64,000 nt of DNA from Paenibacillus mucilaginosus 3016 (lineage in GTDB: Bacteria > Bacillota > Bacilli > Paenibacillales > NBRC-103111), in NCBI RefSeq assembly GCF_000250655.1, contig NC_016935.1, forward strand, positions 1,134,001 through 1,198,000. The letters run 5' to 3'. A program made the translations under genes and the position numbers. Below, one piece after another: positions 8,722-16,667 of the stretch. How positions within the stretch are numbered: position 1 is the stretch's first letter; every line of letters starts with the position of its first letter. A model generated the notes under the pieces. It saw only the letters and a list, made by a program, of their open reading frames with translations. It was not told the DNA's origin and did no database searches.

Positions 8722-9546
8722 TCAGGCGCCCCCTCCCCAGCGAAGTCCGGCCTCTGCGGTGAGGAGCAGGAGCAGCCCCGCCCATCCTTCCCGCCGGAAG
8801 CGCGGCGGCACGAATCTGCCGATCTCGGATGCCGGCAGGATGTCCCCCGTATAGCCTCGTGAGGCAAGGCCTTGGGACAGGCCTTTGTAGCGCTCCATCG
8901 TCCGGCCGAAGAGGCGGAATACCAGCGCCGCCGTGTCCTGCAGCCGTCGCCGGAAGCCGGTTTGGCCTCCTCTGGCCCGCTGGGCGGTATAGAGCTGCTG
9001 GGCCGTCTCCGTCAGCAGGAAGAGGAACCGGTAGGTGATCTGCATAAGCTCGATCACAAGCAATGGCACCCGCAGGGTTCTCAGGACGAGCAGCAGCTTC
9101 GGGAAGGGCGTCGTCAGCATCAGGAAGAACATGCAGCAGAGCCCGGCCAGCATCCGCAGGAACAGGGTGGCAGCCGTGTGGAGTCCGTTTCCTGTTACAT
9201 ACACCGTCCAGGAAGGCAGGGAGAGAAGGGTCCACCTGCTCTCTGCTGCGGCGCCGGCGTCAGAGGCCGCAGGCAGAGTGGCCGACGGTACGAATTCGAT
9301 GAGAAGCGCCGGCAGGCTGGCGGCATAGAACACACAGGCGCTGCCGAGGAGCGTCAAGTAGAAGAGCGGCGGCACCCCGGCATGGCGGAGGGTCCAGCGG
9401 AGCATCCAGAGGATGACCAGCAGCTGGACCGGTCCATGTGCGGCGTAGGCGAGCAGGAGCAGGGCGGCGGCAAGCCCGGATTTCCACAGGGGGGAGACGT
9501 CCTCCATCCGGTTCGTGCAGGCAATCGTATCGATCTGCCGGATCAT
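8722..9546 (-). CDS. cbiQ: cobalt ECF transporter transmembrane protein
   Basis: 274 residues with several N-terminal membrane helices and the cytoplasmic coupling helix typical of EcfT/CbiQ (RARGGQTGFRRRLQ, then SRGYTGDILPA). It joins the CbiM/CbiN substrate-binding part to the CbiO ATPase. Its start overlaps the cbiN stop as ATGA (9543-9546), implying translational coupling. Confidence 0.92.
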   Translation of the reverse strand: MIRQIDTIACTNRMEDVSPLWKSGLAAALLLLAYAAHGPVQLLVILWMLRWTLRHAGVPPLFYLTLLGSACVFYAASLPALLIEFVPSATLPAASDAGAAAESRWTLLSLPSWTVYVTGNGLHTAATLFLRMLAGLCCMFFLMLTTPFPKLLLVLRTLRVPLLVIELMQITYRFLFLLTETAQQLYTAQRARGGQTGFRRRLQDTAALVFRLFGRTMERYKGLSQGLASRGYTGDILPASEIGRFVPPRFRREGWAGLLLLLTAEAGLRWGGGA

Positions 9547-9839
9547 GATGCGTCCTTGCCCTCCTTGCTTTTGGTGGCCCGGCCCTTGAAGTAGCCGAAG
9601 ACATAGCCGATGAACCCCGCGCCCGCCGCCGCCTGAAGGGCGAACAGCATGCTCTCCGTCTCGGCCGGGGGCTCCAGCAGAGGGGCGATCCAGGGGACGT
9701 AGGCGGGGGCGATGGTGCCGATGAGCTCTTCGGCGGCGCCGTCCGCACCGCCGAAGTCTCCCTCCACCAGGAGGAGGGGGACGGCGGACAGCAGGATGAC
9801 GGCGGTCAGGATGAGCAGGTTTTTGGCCGTATTAGTCAT
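9543..9839 (-). CDS. cbiN: cobalt ECF transporter auxiliary protein
   Basis: 98 residues with two membrane helices flanking an extracytoplasmic loop (first helix ~8-25, then GDFGGADGAAEE, second helix ~65-85), as expected for CbiN. CbiN is needed for metal insertion into CbiM. The start overlaps cbiM by 8 bp and the end overlaps cbiQ by 4 bp. Confidence 0.92.
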   Translation of the reverse strand: MTNTAKNLLILTAVILLSAVPLLLVEGDFGGADGAAEELIGTIAPAYVPWIAPLLEPPAETESMLFALQAAAGAGFIGYVFGYFKGRATKSKEGKDAS

Positions 9840-10602
9840 GGGTACGGACTCCTTTCATTCGGCTCTGCAGCAGGGAGAGCTCCGAGGGGCTGTGGGCCTG
9901 CAGCCAGTTCCAGATGAGTACGGTGAGCAGTCCTTCCGTAACAGCCAGAGGAACCTGTGTCACAGCGAAGATCCCTCCGAATTTGGCCAGCGAGCCGAGG
10001 ACCCCGCCGCTTTCGGCAGGGAAAGCGAGGGCCAGCTGAACGGATGTCACAATGTAGGTAGTGAGATCGGCTGCGGCTGCCGCGGCGAAGATGGAGAGCT
10101 TCGGGCGGCCCGAGACGCGGGACAGGGAGCGGTACACCGCATAGCCTGCCATAGGACCAGCGACCGCCATGGAAAAGGCGTTCGCGCCGAGGGTCGTCAG
10201 CCCGCCGTGGGCGAGGAGCAGGGCCTGAAAGAGCAGGACGATCGAGCCGAGCACGCTCATGGGCAGCGGGCCGAACATCACGGCCCCGAGGCCGGTTCCG
10301 GTAGGATGCGAGGAGCTGCCGGTCACCGACGGAATCTTGAGAGCCGACAGCACGAACGTAAAGGCGCCGGCGAGGCCGAGCAGGAGCTTGAGCTCGGGGG
10401 CCTCCCGGGTAATCCGCTGCAGGGACCGGAGCCCCAGCACGAAGAACGGAATGAACGCCGCCCACCAGAACAGCGTCCACCCGAGGGGAAGGAAGCCCTC
10501 CATGATGTGCATGGCGTATGCGGACTGCGGTGAGCCGGCCAGCAGGTATACCGTGAGTCCGAGGACAAGCAGCAGCGTGGCAGCAGGTTTGGATGATGGC
10601 AT
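9832..10602 (-). CDS. cbiM: cobalt ECF transporter substrate-specific protein
   Basis: 256 residues from the ATG at 10602 (GGGAGG 13 nt upstream). A signal peptide ends near SAYA; the mature protein then begins MHIMEGFLP, the invariant N terminus whose Met and His coordinate Co(II)/Ni(II) in CbiM/NikM. Further segments such as SSHPTGTGLGA are also family-typical. It is the first gene of the operon and is preceded by a cobalamin riboswitch with a terminator, so uptake should fall when adenosylcobalamin is plentiful; this favours cobalt over nickel as substrate. Confidence 0.95.
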   Translation of the reverse strand: MPSSKPAATLLLVLGLTVYLLAGSPQSAYAMHIMEGFLPLGWTLFWWAAFIPFFVLGLRSLQRITREAPELKLLLGLAGAFTFVLSALKIPSVTGSSSHPTGTGLGAVMFGPLPMSVLGSIVLLFQALLLAHGGLTTLGANAFSMAVAGPMAGYAVYRSLSRVSGRPKLSIFAAAAAADLTTYIVTSVQLALAFPAESGGVLGSLAKFGGIFAVTQVPLAVTEGLLTVLIWNWLQAHSPSELSLLQSRMKGVRTHD

Positions 10603-10641
10603 GTTCTTTTGAATTCCTCCCGTGTCAAAATAGGTATGCAC

Positions 10642-10667
10642 AAAAAAACCAATCCCAAGGGATTGGT
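10642..10667 (-). terminator. riboswitch expression-platform terminator
   Basis: Read on the minus strand: stem ACCAATCCC, AA/TT loop, GGGATTGGT, then seven T. It lies between the cobalamin aptamer and the cbiM start, so ligand-bound aptamer would stop transcription here. Confidence 0.88.
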
Positions 10668-10758
10668 CACGGGTACGTCGCAATAGACGGCAACGGGCTG
10701 CCCCTGCCGCATCATGTCTCGTACACCTCTCCTCTCCGCGAAGGCATCTGGGTGCTCG

Positions 10759-10928
10759 GATTAGGTAGGTCTCCTGGCTCTCGGCTCATCATCTTCGCCC
10801 GTCTTCCCTGATGTCTTGCGTCATCAAGTGACATGGGTGGGCGGGACTCCCCGAATACAGTGGCGGGACCGCTCGGGAGTTGCACCCGATTCCCTGTTAC
10901 CCCCGGTCTTATCCCGGGGCACCTAATC
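10759..10928 (-). promoter_or_regulatory. cobalamin (AdoCbl) riboswitch aptamer
   Basis: On the minus strand the region contains the hallmarks of the B12 element: GGTGCAACTCCCGAGCGG, GTCCCGCCACTGTA and the B12 box GCCAGGAGACCTACC. Closing stem P1 is visible: GATTAGGT at 10928-10921 pairs with ACCTAATC at 10766-10759. It lies directly upstream of a terminator and cbiM, consistent with B12 repression of cobalt uptake. Confidence 0.95.
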
Positions 10929-10942
10929 TTTTCCTCCTCAAC

Positions 10943-11002
10943 GTAACACAAAGCGATGACTTTGTCCATGATCTGTGTTACTATTTAAACGTTTTGTGTT
11001 AC
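10943..11002. promoter_or_regulatory. three GTGTTAC heptamers in the divergent cbiM/ABC promoter region
   Basis: GTAACAC (10943-10949), GTGTTAC (10975-10981) and GTGTTAC (10996-11002) lie between the riboswitch 5' end and the ABC-transporter start. The latter two are separated by 14 nt (21-bp period). A further inverted repeat, ACAAAG-N6-CTTTGT, is at 10948-10965. A GTGTTAC/GTAACAC half-site resembles one type of NikR site as I recall it; the regulator here is unknown. Confidence 0.55.
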
Positions 11003-11035
11003 GGATTACCTGATGGTGGAAGGAGGGTGGACGTT

Positions 11036-12652
11036 GTGAAAATCCAATGGCAATGGGCCCTGGGGGCTGTGCTGGCCGGGGCCCTGATGCTCTCCGGCTG
11101 TACGGCCGGCAAGGCTGTGGTGCCCGCCGCAGGAGAGGGCGCTGGGGCCCTCCCCAAGGAGGAGCTGGTGCTGGCGATCGGCGGTGAGCCGGAAGCGGGC
11201 TTCGACCCGACCACCGGCTGGGGACGGTACGGCTCACCGCTGTTCCAGAGCACCCTGCTGAAGCGGGATAGCGACCTTCAGATCGTGAATGATCTCGCGG
11301 AGAGCTATGAGACCGGAGGGGGCGGCCGGGTCTGGACGGTCAAGCTGCGCCGGGACGTCCGCTTCTCTGACGGAAAGCCGCTGACGGCGGCGGATGTGAA
11401 GTATACGTTCGATACGGCGGCCAAGAGCGGAGCCGCCCTGGATCTTGGCAATCTGCAGGAGACGGCCGCACCGGATGACTACACGGTCGTGTTCACCTTG
11501 AAGGAGCCCCAGTCTGCTTTCGTGGGGATGCTGGTGTCCACGGGTATTGTACCGAAGCATGCCCACGGTCCGGCGTACGGGGAGCGGCCGGTGGGATCGG
11601 GACCCTACAAGCTTGTGCAGTGGGACAAAGGACAGCAGCTGATCGCCGAGCTCAACCCTGAATACTACGGGGCCAAACCGTCGTTCAAGAAGCTGACGTT
11701 CCTCTTCCTGAACGAGGATGCGGCCTTCGCGGCGGCGAAGGCGGGCCAAGCGGACATCGTGTCGGTCCCTCCGGCGTTCAGCAAAGGGCTGCCGGCCGGC
11801 ATGCGGCTGGAGGCGGTTCATTCCGTGGATAACCGGGGCATCCTGTTCCCGTTCGTGAAGTCGGGAGGCCGTACGCCTGAAGGATATCCCATCGGCAACG
11901 ACGTTACGGCCGATCCGGCCATCCGGCAGGCCGTCAACAAGGCGCTTGACCGCAAGGCGCTGGTGGAAGGCATTCTGGAAGGCTACGGCACTCCGGCTTA
12001 CACGCTGAATGACGGGCTTCCCTGGTTCAACAAGGAGGCGGTGGTGGCCGACGGGGACCTGCCGGGGGCCCGGAAGCTGCTCGAGGCTGCAGGCTGGCAG
12101 GACAGCGACGGAGACGGTGTGCGGGAGAAGGGCGGCCTGAAGGCGGAATTCCCCCTGCTCTACCCCTCCGGCGACGTGACCCGCCAGTCGCTTGCGATCG
12201 CGTCCGCCGACATGCTGAAGGGGCTGGGCGTCCGCATCACGGTGCATGGCAAGAGCTGGGACGATATCGAGAAGGAAATGCATGCGAGCGCGGTGCTCTT
12301 CGGCTTCGGCAGCCATGACCCGCTGGAGATGTACCATGTGTACGGCAGCCGGTTCAGCGGCGTGGACTACTACAACCCGGGCTATTACAGCAATCCCGCC
12401 GTGGATGCCTATATGAATCAGGCCCTGCGGGCGGGCAGCGAGAATGAAGCGCTGGAATACTGGCGCAAAGCCCAATGGGACGGCACGACGGGCCTTAGCG
12501 GCAGGGGGGACGCCCCGTGGGCCTGGCTGGTGAATCTCGACCACCTGTATCTGGTGAAGCAGGGGCTCGACATCGGGCGGCAGCAGATTCATCCGCACGG
12601 CCACGGCTGGCCTGTGACGGCGAACATCGAGGCTTGGCGATGGAAGCCTTAA
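11036..12652 (+). CDS. ABC transporter substrate-binding lipoprotein, SBP_bac_5 (nickel/peptide) family
   Basis: 538 residues from GTG 11036, with AGGAGG 9 nt upstream. A lipoprotein signal ends LMLSGC. The mature part follows the SBP_bac_5 plan: GSPLFQSTLLKRD, WTVKLRRDVRFSDGKPLTA, VGSGPYKLV, DPAIRQAVNKALDRKALV. The C terminus holds HPHGHGWPV, a His cluster that might contact metal. The family binds peptides, nickel-chelates or opine-metal complexes. Divergence from cbiMNQO and the shared heptamers favour nickel or cobalt, but a peptide substrate is not excluded. First gene of a five-gene operon. Confidence 0.85.
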   Translation: MKIQWQWALGAVLAGALMLSGCTAGKAVVPAAGEGAGALPKEELVLAIGGEPEAGFDPTTGWGRYGSPLFQSTLLKRDSDLQIVNDLAESYETGGGGRVWTVKLRRDVRFSDGKPLTAADVKYTFDTAAKSGAALDLGNLQETAAPDDYTVVFTLKEPQSAFVGMLVSTGIVPKHAHGPAYGERPVGSGPYKLVQWDKGQQLIAELNPEYYGAKPSFKKLTFLFLNEDAAFAAAKAGQADIVSVPPAFSKGLPAGMRLEAVHSVDNRGILFPFVKSGGRTPEGYPIGNDVTADPAIRQAVNKALDRKALVEGILEGYGTPAYTLNDGLPWFNKEAVVADGDLPGARKLLEAAGWQDSDGDGVREKGGLKAEFPLLYPSGDVTRQSLAIASADMLKGLGVRITVHGKSWDDIEKEMHASAVLFGFGSHDPLEMYHVYGSRFSGVDYYNPGYYSNPAVDAYMNQALRAGSENEALEYWRKAQWDGTTGLSGRGDAPWAWLVNLDHLYLVKQGLDIGRQQIHPHGHGWPVTANIEAWRWKP

Positions 12653-13665
12653 GGGAGAGCCGGCAGCAGCCGGCGGCTCGGGCCGACCTGCCGCTTCTGC
12701 TGCTGCGGCAGGCGGCGAAGCTGGTGCTGCTCCTGCTCACCGTAAGTGTCATCTCATTCGCGCTTGTGGAGATCTCGCCGGTGGATCCGGTGCAGGCTTA
12801 TATCGGCGCCGATCTGATGCGGGTGGGCAGCGAGCAGCGGGAAGCGATCGCCGCACACTGGGGGCTGGACCGCCCGCCGGCGGAGCGCTTCGCGAAGTGG
12901 CTGACCTCGCTGGCCTCCGGCGATCTCGGCGAGTCCATGATCTACCGTCAGCCGGTGGCCGAGGTGATCGCCGAGCGGTTCCGGAGCTCGGCCGCGCTGA
13001 TGGGCACGGCCTGGCTGTTCTCCGGCGCTCTGGGCTTCAGCGCCGGCGTGCTGGCCGCCATGCGGCGGGGAACCTGGACGGACCGGTTCATCCGCTGGTT
13101 CTGCTATACGCTGGCGGCGACACCGGCCTTCTGGCTCGGGCTCCTGCTGCTGCTCCTCTTCGCTGTCCGGCTGGGCTGGTTCCCTGTCGGACTCAGCGTG
13201 CCTGCGGGAGTGCCGGCCTCTGAGGTGACGCTGGCCGAGCGCATTCACCATATGATTCTCCCTGCACTGACCCTGAGCATCGTAGGGATTGCGCCCATCG
13301 CCCTTCATACACGGGAGAAGCTGCTCGAGGTGCTCGGCACCGACTATATCCTCTTCGCCAGAGCGCGGGGGGACCACGGCTTCAGGCTCTTCTTCCGCCA
13401 TGGGCTGCGCAATGTAGCCCTGCCGGCGGTGACGCTGCTGTTCGCCTCGTTCAGCGAATTGTTCGGCGGCGCGGTGCTGGCCGAGCAGGTCTTCTCCTAT
13501 CCCGGCCTCGGGCAGGCCACGGTGGAGGCCGGGCTGCGGGGCGATGTGCCGCTGCTGCTCGGGATCGTGCTCTTCAGCACCGTGTTCGTCTTCAGCGGCA
13601 ACCTGCTCGCAGAGCTGGCTTACCGCGGGATCGATCCGAGACTCCGGGAAGGGGGAGAGGGATGA
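12640..13665 (+). CDS. ABC transporter permease (DppB/NikB type)
   Basis: 341 residues from ATG 12640, overlapping the end of the binding-protein gene by 13 bp, with GAGG 7 nt upstream. An N-terminal helix and long periplasmic loop with the HWGLDRP motif of DppB/NikB proteins precede five further helices; the EAA coupling loop is around DYILFARARGD. It forms a heterodimeric channel with the next gene product. Confidence 0.9.
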   Translation: MEALRESRQQPAARADLPLLLLRQAAKLVLLLLTVSVISFALVEISPVDPVQAYIGADLMRVGSEQREAIAAHWGLDRPPAERFAKWLTSLASGDLGESMIYRQPVAEVIAERFRSSAALMGTAWLFSGALGFSAGVLAAMRRGTWTDRFIRWFCYTLAATPAFWLGLLLLLLFAVRLGWFPVGLSVPAGVPASEVTLAERIHHMILPALTLSIVGIAPIALHTREKLLEVLGTDYILFARARGDHGFRLFFRHGLRNVALPAVTLLFASFSELFGGAVLAEQVFSYPGLGQATVEAGLRGDVPLLLGIVLFSTVFVFSGNLLAELAYRGIDPRLREGGEG

Positions 13666-14516
13666 ATCCTGGAACACAGAATCCTGTCTCGGCGCCCATA
13701 CACCGGCAGCCTAAGCGGGCTTGGCCGGGGGCCGTTACGGCGGCCGTTCTGCTCGTCCTCCTCATCCTGGGGGCCTTGCTTCTGGACGGCAGCGGGCTGG
13801 AGAGCCGGCTGGACCGGCGCAACCTGCCTCCAAGCATCGCTCATCCCTTTGGGACGGATTGGCTCGGCCGGGATATGCTGACGCGTACGCTCAAGGGGCT
13901 GCTGCTCAGCACCCAGGTGGGCTTGACGGCCGGGGCCGTCAGCGTCCTGATCGCCGCAGCGCTGGGTCTGCTGGCCGCGGCGGGCGGCCGAGCCGCGGAC
14001 CGGCTCGTCACGTGGCTGGTCGATCTGTTCCTGAGCGTGCCGCATCTGGTGGCCCTGATCCTGATCGCCTTTGTCCTCGGGGGCGGTGCCAAAGGAGTCA
14101 TTGTGGGGGTGGCCCTGACGCACTGGCCGTCCCTCTCCCGGGTTATCCGGGCGGAAGTGCTCTATCTGCGGTCGGCCGAATTCGTGCAGGTGTCCGCGCG
14201 CCTCGGACGCTCGAGATGGTGGATCGCGACGCGGCATATGCTGCCGCATCTCGTACCGCAGCTGCTGGTAGGGCTGCTGCTGGTCTTTCCCCATGCGGTC
14301 CTCCATGAAGCGGCGGTTACCTTCGTCGGCCTGGGCCTGTCCCCGCACGAGCCGGCGATCGGCATCATCCTGTCGGAGTCCATGCGGCATCTGTCGACGG
14401 GGATGTGGTGGCTCGCCTTGTTTCCGGGCCTCTGCCTGCTCCTGACGGTGCTGGCCTTCGGCCGGCTGGGGGAGGCCCTGCGGCAGCTTGCCGATCTGCC
14501 GGGCAGGCAGGAGTAG
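13662..14516 (+). CDS. ABC transporter permease (DppC/NikC type)
   Basis: 284 residues; the start overlaps the previous stop (ATGA). Contains the N-terminal helix and the HPFGTDWLGRD segment characteristic of DppC/NikC proteins. The EAA-like loop is around LRSAEFVQVSARLGRSR and the C-terminal part has AVTFVGLGLSP. It pairs with the preceding permease. Confidence 0.9.
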   Translation: MNPGTQNPVSAPIHRQPKRAWPGAVTAAVLLVLLILGALLLDGSGLESRLDRRNLPPSIAHPFGTDWLGRDMLTRTLKGLLLSTQVGLTAGAVSVLIAAALGLLAAAGGRAADRLVTWLVDLFLSVPHLVALILIAFVLGGGAKGVIVGVALTHWPSLSRVIRAEVLYLRSAEFVQVSARLGRSRWWIATRHMLPHLVPQLLVGLLLVFPHAVLHEAAVTFVGLGLSPHEPAIGIILSESMRHLSTGMWWLALFPGLCLLLTVLAFGRLGEALRQLADLPGRQE

Positions 14517-14603
14517 AGCCGGACAAGAGCGGAGCCCCAAATGGGGGCGTACACCCTTGTTTTGGGCGCTTCTCATGAAAGTGAAAAGAAGGAGAGGAAG
14601 GAA

Positions 14604-15533
14604 ATGACGGCATTGCTCCAGGTGGAAAACTTGACCATCCGCTTCCCGGCGCCCGGCAGGGGGCTGGGCTCTCGGAAAGAGCTGACCCCCGTGCAGGGGC
14701 TGAGCCTGAGCGTTGGGACAGGAGAGATCTTGGCGGTGGTCGGCTCCAGCGGGTCGGGCAAGAGTCTGCTGGCCCATGCGGTTCTCGGCATTCTGCCCCG
14801 CCAGACGAAGGTCACCGGCACCCTCCGGTTCCGGGGGGAGGAGCTGACGCCGGCGAGGCAGGCGGCGGTCCGCGGTCGGGAGATAGCGCTGGTCCCGCAG
14901 TCCGTCACGTTCCTGGATCCCCTGCTGCAGGCCGGACGGCAGGTCCGCTACGGCGTGAACGAGGGGGATCCGGCCGCGGTCCAGCGCAGCCTCTTCCGCC
15001 GGTACCGCCTGGCCGAGGCGGTGGAGAAGCTCTTCCCGTTCCAGCTCTCCGGCGGGATGGCGAGGCGCGTGCTCCTGGCGGCGGCCACGGCCGGCGGCGC
15101 CGGGCTTGTCATCGCCGACGAGCCGACCCCGGGGCTCGACAGCGAAGCGGTGAGGGAGGCGCTTGGACGGCTTCGGGAGCTGGCGGACGGGGGCTGCGGG
15201 GTCATGCTCATCACGCACGACATCGAGTCCGCGCTGACGGTGGCGGACCGGGTGGCGGTGCTCTACTCCGGCACCGTGGTGGAGACGGCGGCCGCCGCCG
15301 AGTTCGCCGGCCGGGGGGAGGCGCTGCGCCACCCGTACACGCGGGCCTTATGGCGGGCGCTCCCGGGCAGCGGCTTCACTCCGCTGCCGGGCTTCCAGCC
15401 GGCGGCCGGCGAGCTGCCTCCCGGCTGTGCCTTTGCCCCGCGCTGCGGTCAGGCGGACACCGCCTGCGGGCAGGAACGGCCTCCGCTGCGGGAGCTGCGG
15501 GGCGGAACGGTGAGGTGCGTCCATGCGACATGA
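14604..15533 (+). CDS. ABC transporter ATP-binding protein (DppD/NikD type)
   Basis: 309 residues from ATG 14604 (GGAAGG just upstream). Walker A is GSSGSGKS, signature LSGGMARR, Walker B GLVIADEPT, H-loop ITHD. The C-terminal oligopeptide/nickel-type Cys motif is visible (CAFAPRC ... CGQERPP ... VRCVHA). An 87-bp gap with a small GC hairpin separates it from the permeases. It overlaps the next ATPase gene by 11 bp. Confidence 0.88.
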   Translation: MTALLQVENLTIRFPAPGRGLGSRKELTPVQGLSLSVGTGEILAVVGSSGSGKSLLAHAVLGILPRQTKVTGTLRFRGEELTPARQAAVRGREIALVPQSVTFLDPLLQAGRQVRYGVNEGDPAAVQRSLFRRYRLAEAVEKLFPFQLSGGMARRVLLAAATAGGAGLVIADEPTPGLDSEAVREALGRLRELADGGCGVMLITHDIESALTVADRVAVLYSGTVVETAAAAEFAGRGEALRHPYTRALWRALPGSGFTPLPGFQPAAGELPPGCAFAPRCGQADTACGQERPPLRELRGGTVRCVHAT

Positions 15534-16207
15534 GCCTGACGTTCGGTTGAAAGCGGAGGCCCCCGGACCGGCCGCCGCCGGCCTGCAGGGGACGGGGCTG
15601 GCCTACGGCTATGTCCGGGGCGGGCTGCTCTTCCGCAGACTGGACTGCCGGATCGGCCCGGGCGAGGTCGTCGGGCTGGGCGGACCCAGCGGAAGCGGCA
15701 AATCGACGCTCGGCCGCCTTCTGGCCGGGTACCTCCAGCCGCACGAAGGGCAGGTGACCCTGGACGGCGGGAAGCTGCCGGACAAGGGATACCACCCGGT
15801 GCAGCTGGTGTTCCAGCATCCGGAGCAGGCAGTCAACCCGCGCTGGACCATGAAGAAGGTGCTGGAAGAGGGCGGAGGAAGCGAGGAGAGCCTGCTCCAG
15901 GCCCTGGGCATCGCACCGCAGTGGCTGGACCGGCGGCCGGCCGAGCTCTCGGGCGGGGAGCTGCAGCGCTTCTGCGTGGCCCCGGGCGCTCGGCCCGCGC
16001 ACCCGCTTCCTGATCGCCGACGAGATGACGGCGATGCTGGATGCGATCACCCAGGCCCAGATCTGGCAGGTGGTGCTGGAGCAGGTGGAGCGCAGGGGCC
16101 TCGGCGTTCTGGCTATTTCTCACGATCCACAGCTGCTCCGGCAGGTGTGCACGAGAATGATGGACTGGAGAGGGCCTGCCCCGGAAGGCTCAGGCGGAGG
16201 CTCGTGA
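15523..16207 (+). pseudogene. second ABC ATP-binding protein (DppF/NikE type), frameshifted
   Basis: Frame 1 encodes Walker A GPSGSGKST, Q-loop VFQHPEQAV and signature LSGGELQR, then loses similarity after RFCVA. Frame 2 resumes immediately with RALGPRTRFLIADEMTAMLD (Walker B) and AISHD (H-loop). One extra C in the CCCC run at 15980-15983 accounts for this; without it a ~227-residue ATPase results, with normal length for a NikE-like subunit. As read, Walker B is lost and the protein cannot work. Sequencing error and real mutation cannot be separated here. A terminator follows. Confidence 0.85.
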
Positions 16208-16280
16208 CGCTGCGAAGGCCGGGCTTGTCCCGGCAAGCCGGCGGCCTTAGCACAGACATACGCGGTTCAGACACAAACCA

Positions 16281-16320
16281 AACAGGCTGACGGAACTCCT
16301 CCGTCAGCCTGTTTCATTTT
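16281..16320 (+). terminator. terminator of the nickel/peptide-type ABC operon
   Basis: A perfect 14-bp stem AACAGGCTGACGGA / TCCGTCAGCCTGTT with 5-nt loop, followed by TTTCATTTT on the plus strand. It also sits just beyond the convergent CotD-like gene and may serve both strands. Confidence 0.85.
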
Positions 16321-16334
16321 GCAGGCGTTTCGCC

Positions 16335-16580
16335 TTATTTGCGTTTCGCCTTTTTCTTCTTCGACAGGACCTGCGCTTCAGCCGCGCCCGTCAGAGGGGA
16401 AGGGCAGAACTCATCGCGGACCGTATACGTGACGATGTGGCACGGAACCGGAACGCAGTGATGCCGGTTGACGATCTCGACGTTGTGGATCACCTCGACG
16501 ATCTGCGGATGATAGAAGTCACGGTACACTTTGCGCGGAGGATCGAATACCCGCTGGGTCGGACATTTCGGACAAGACAT
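16335..16580 (-). CDS. CotD-family spore coat protein
   Basis: 81 residues. N-terminal CPKC, then the CotD-type core VYRDFYHPQIVEVIHNVEIV and NRHHCVPVPCHI, ending in a Lys-rich tail (KKKKAKRK). CotD-family proteins are small inner-coat components made in the mother cell during sporulation. AGAGGAGTG lies upstream of the ATG. The assignment rests on motif recognition and size. Confidence 0.8.
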   Translation of the reverse strand: MSCPKCPTQRVFDPPRKVYRDFYHPQIVEVIHNVEIVNRHHCVPVPCHIVTYTVRDEFCPSPLTGAAEAQVLSKKKKAKRK

Positions 16581-16667
16581 GATGTTTCACTCCTCTTCTT
16601 GAATTGAACCTCACCCCCAGTATATGTACCCCCGGGACATCCGGTCTGTTTGTTTGTCCCGCCCCGG

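Noticed and set aside
12754..13677. 307-residue antisense frame over the first permease
   Set aside because: His/Gln/Arg-rich shadow; the plus strand encodes a normal DppB-type permease.
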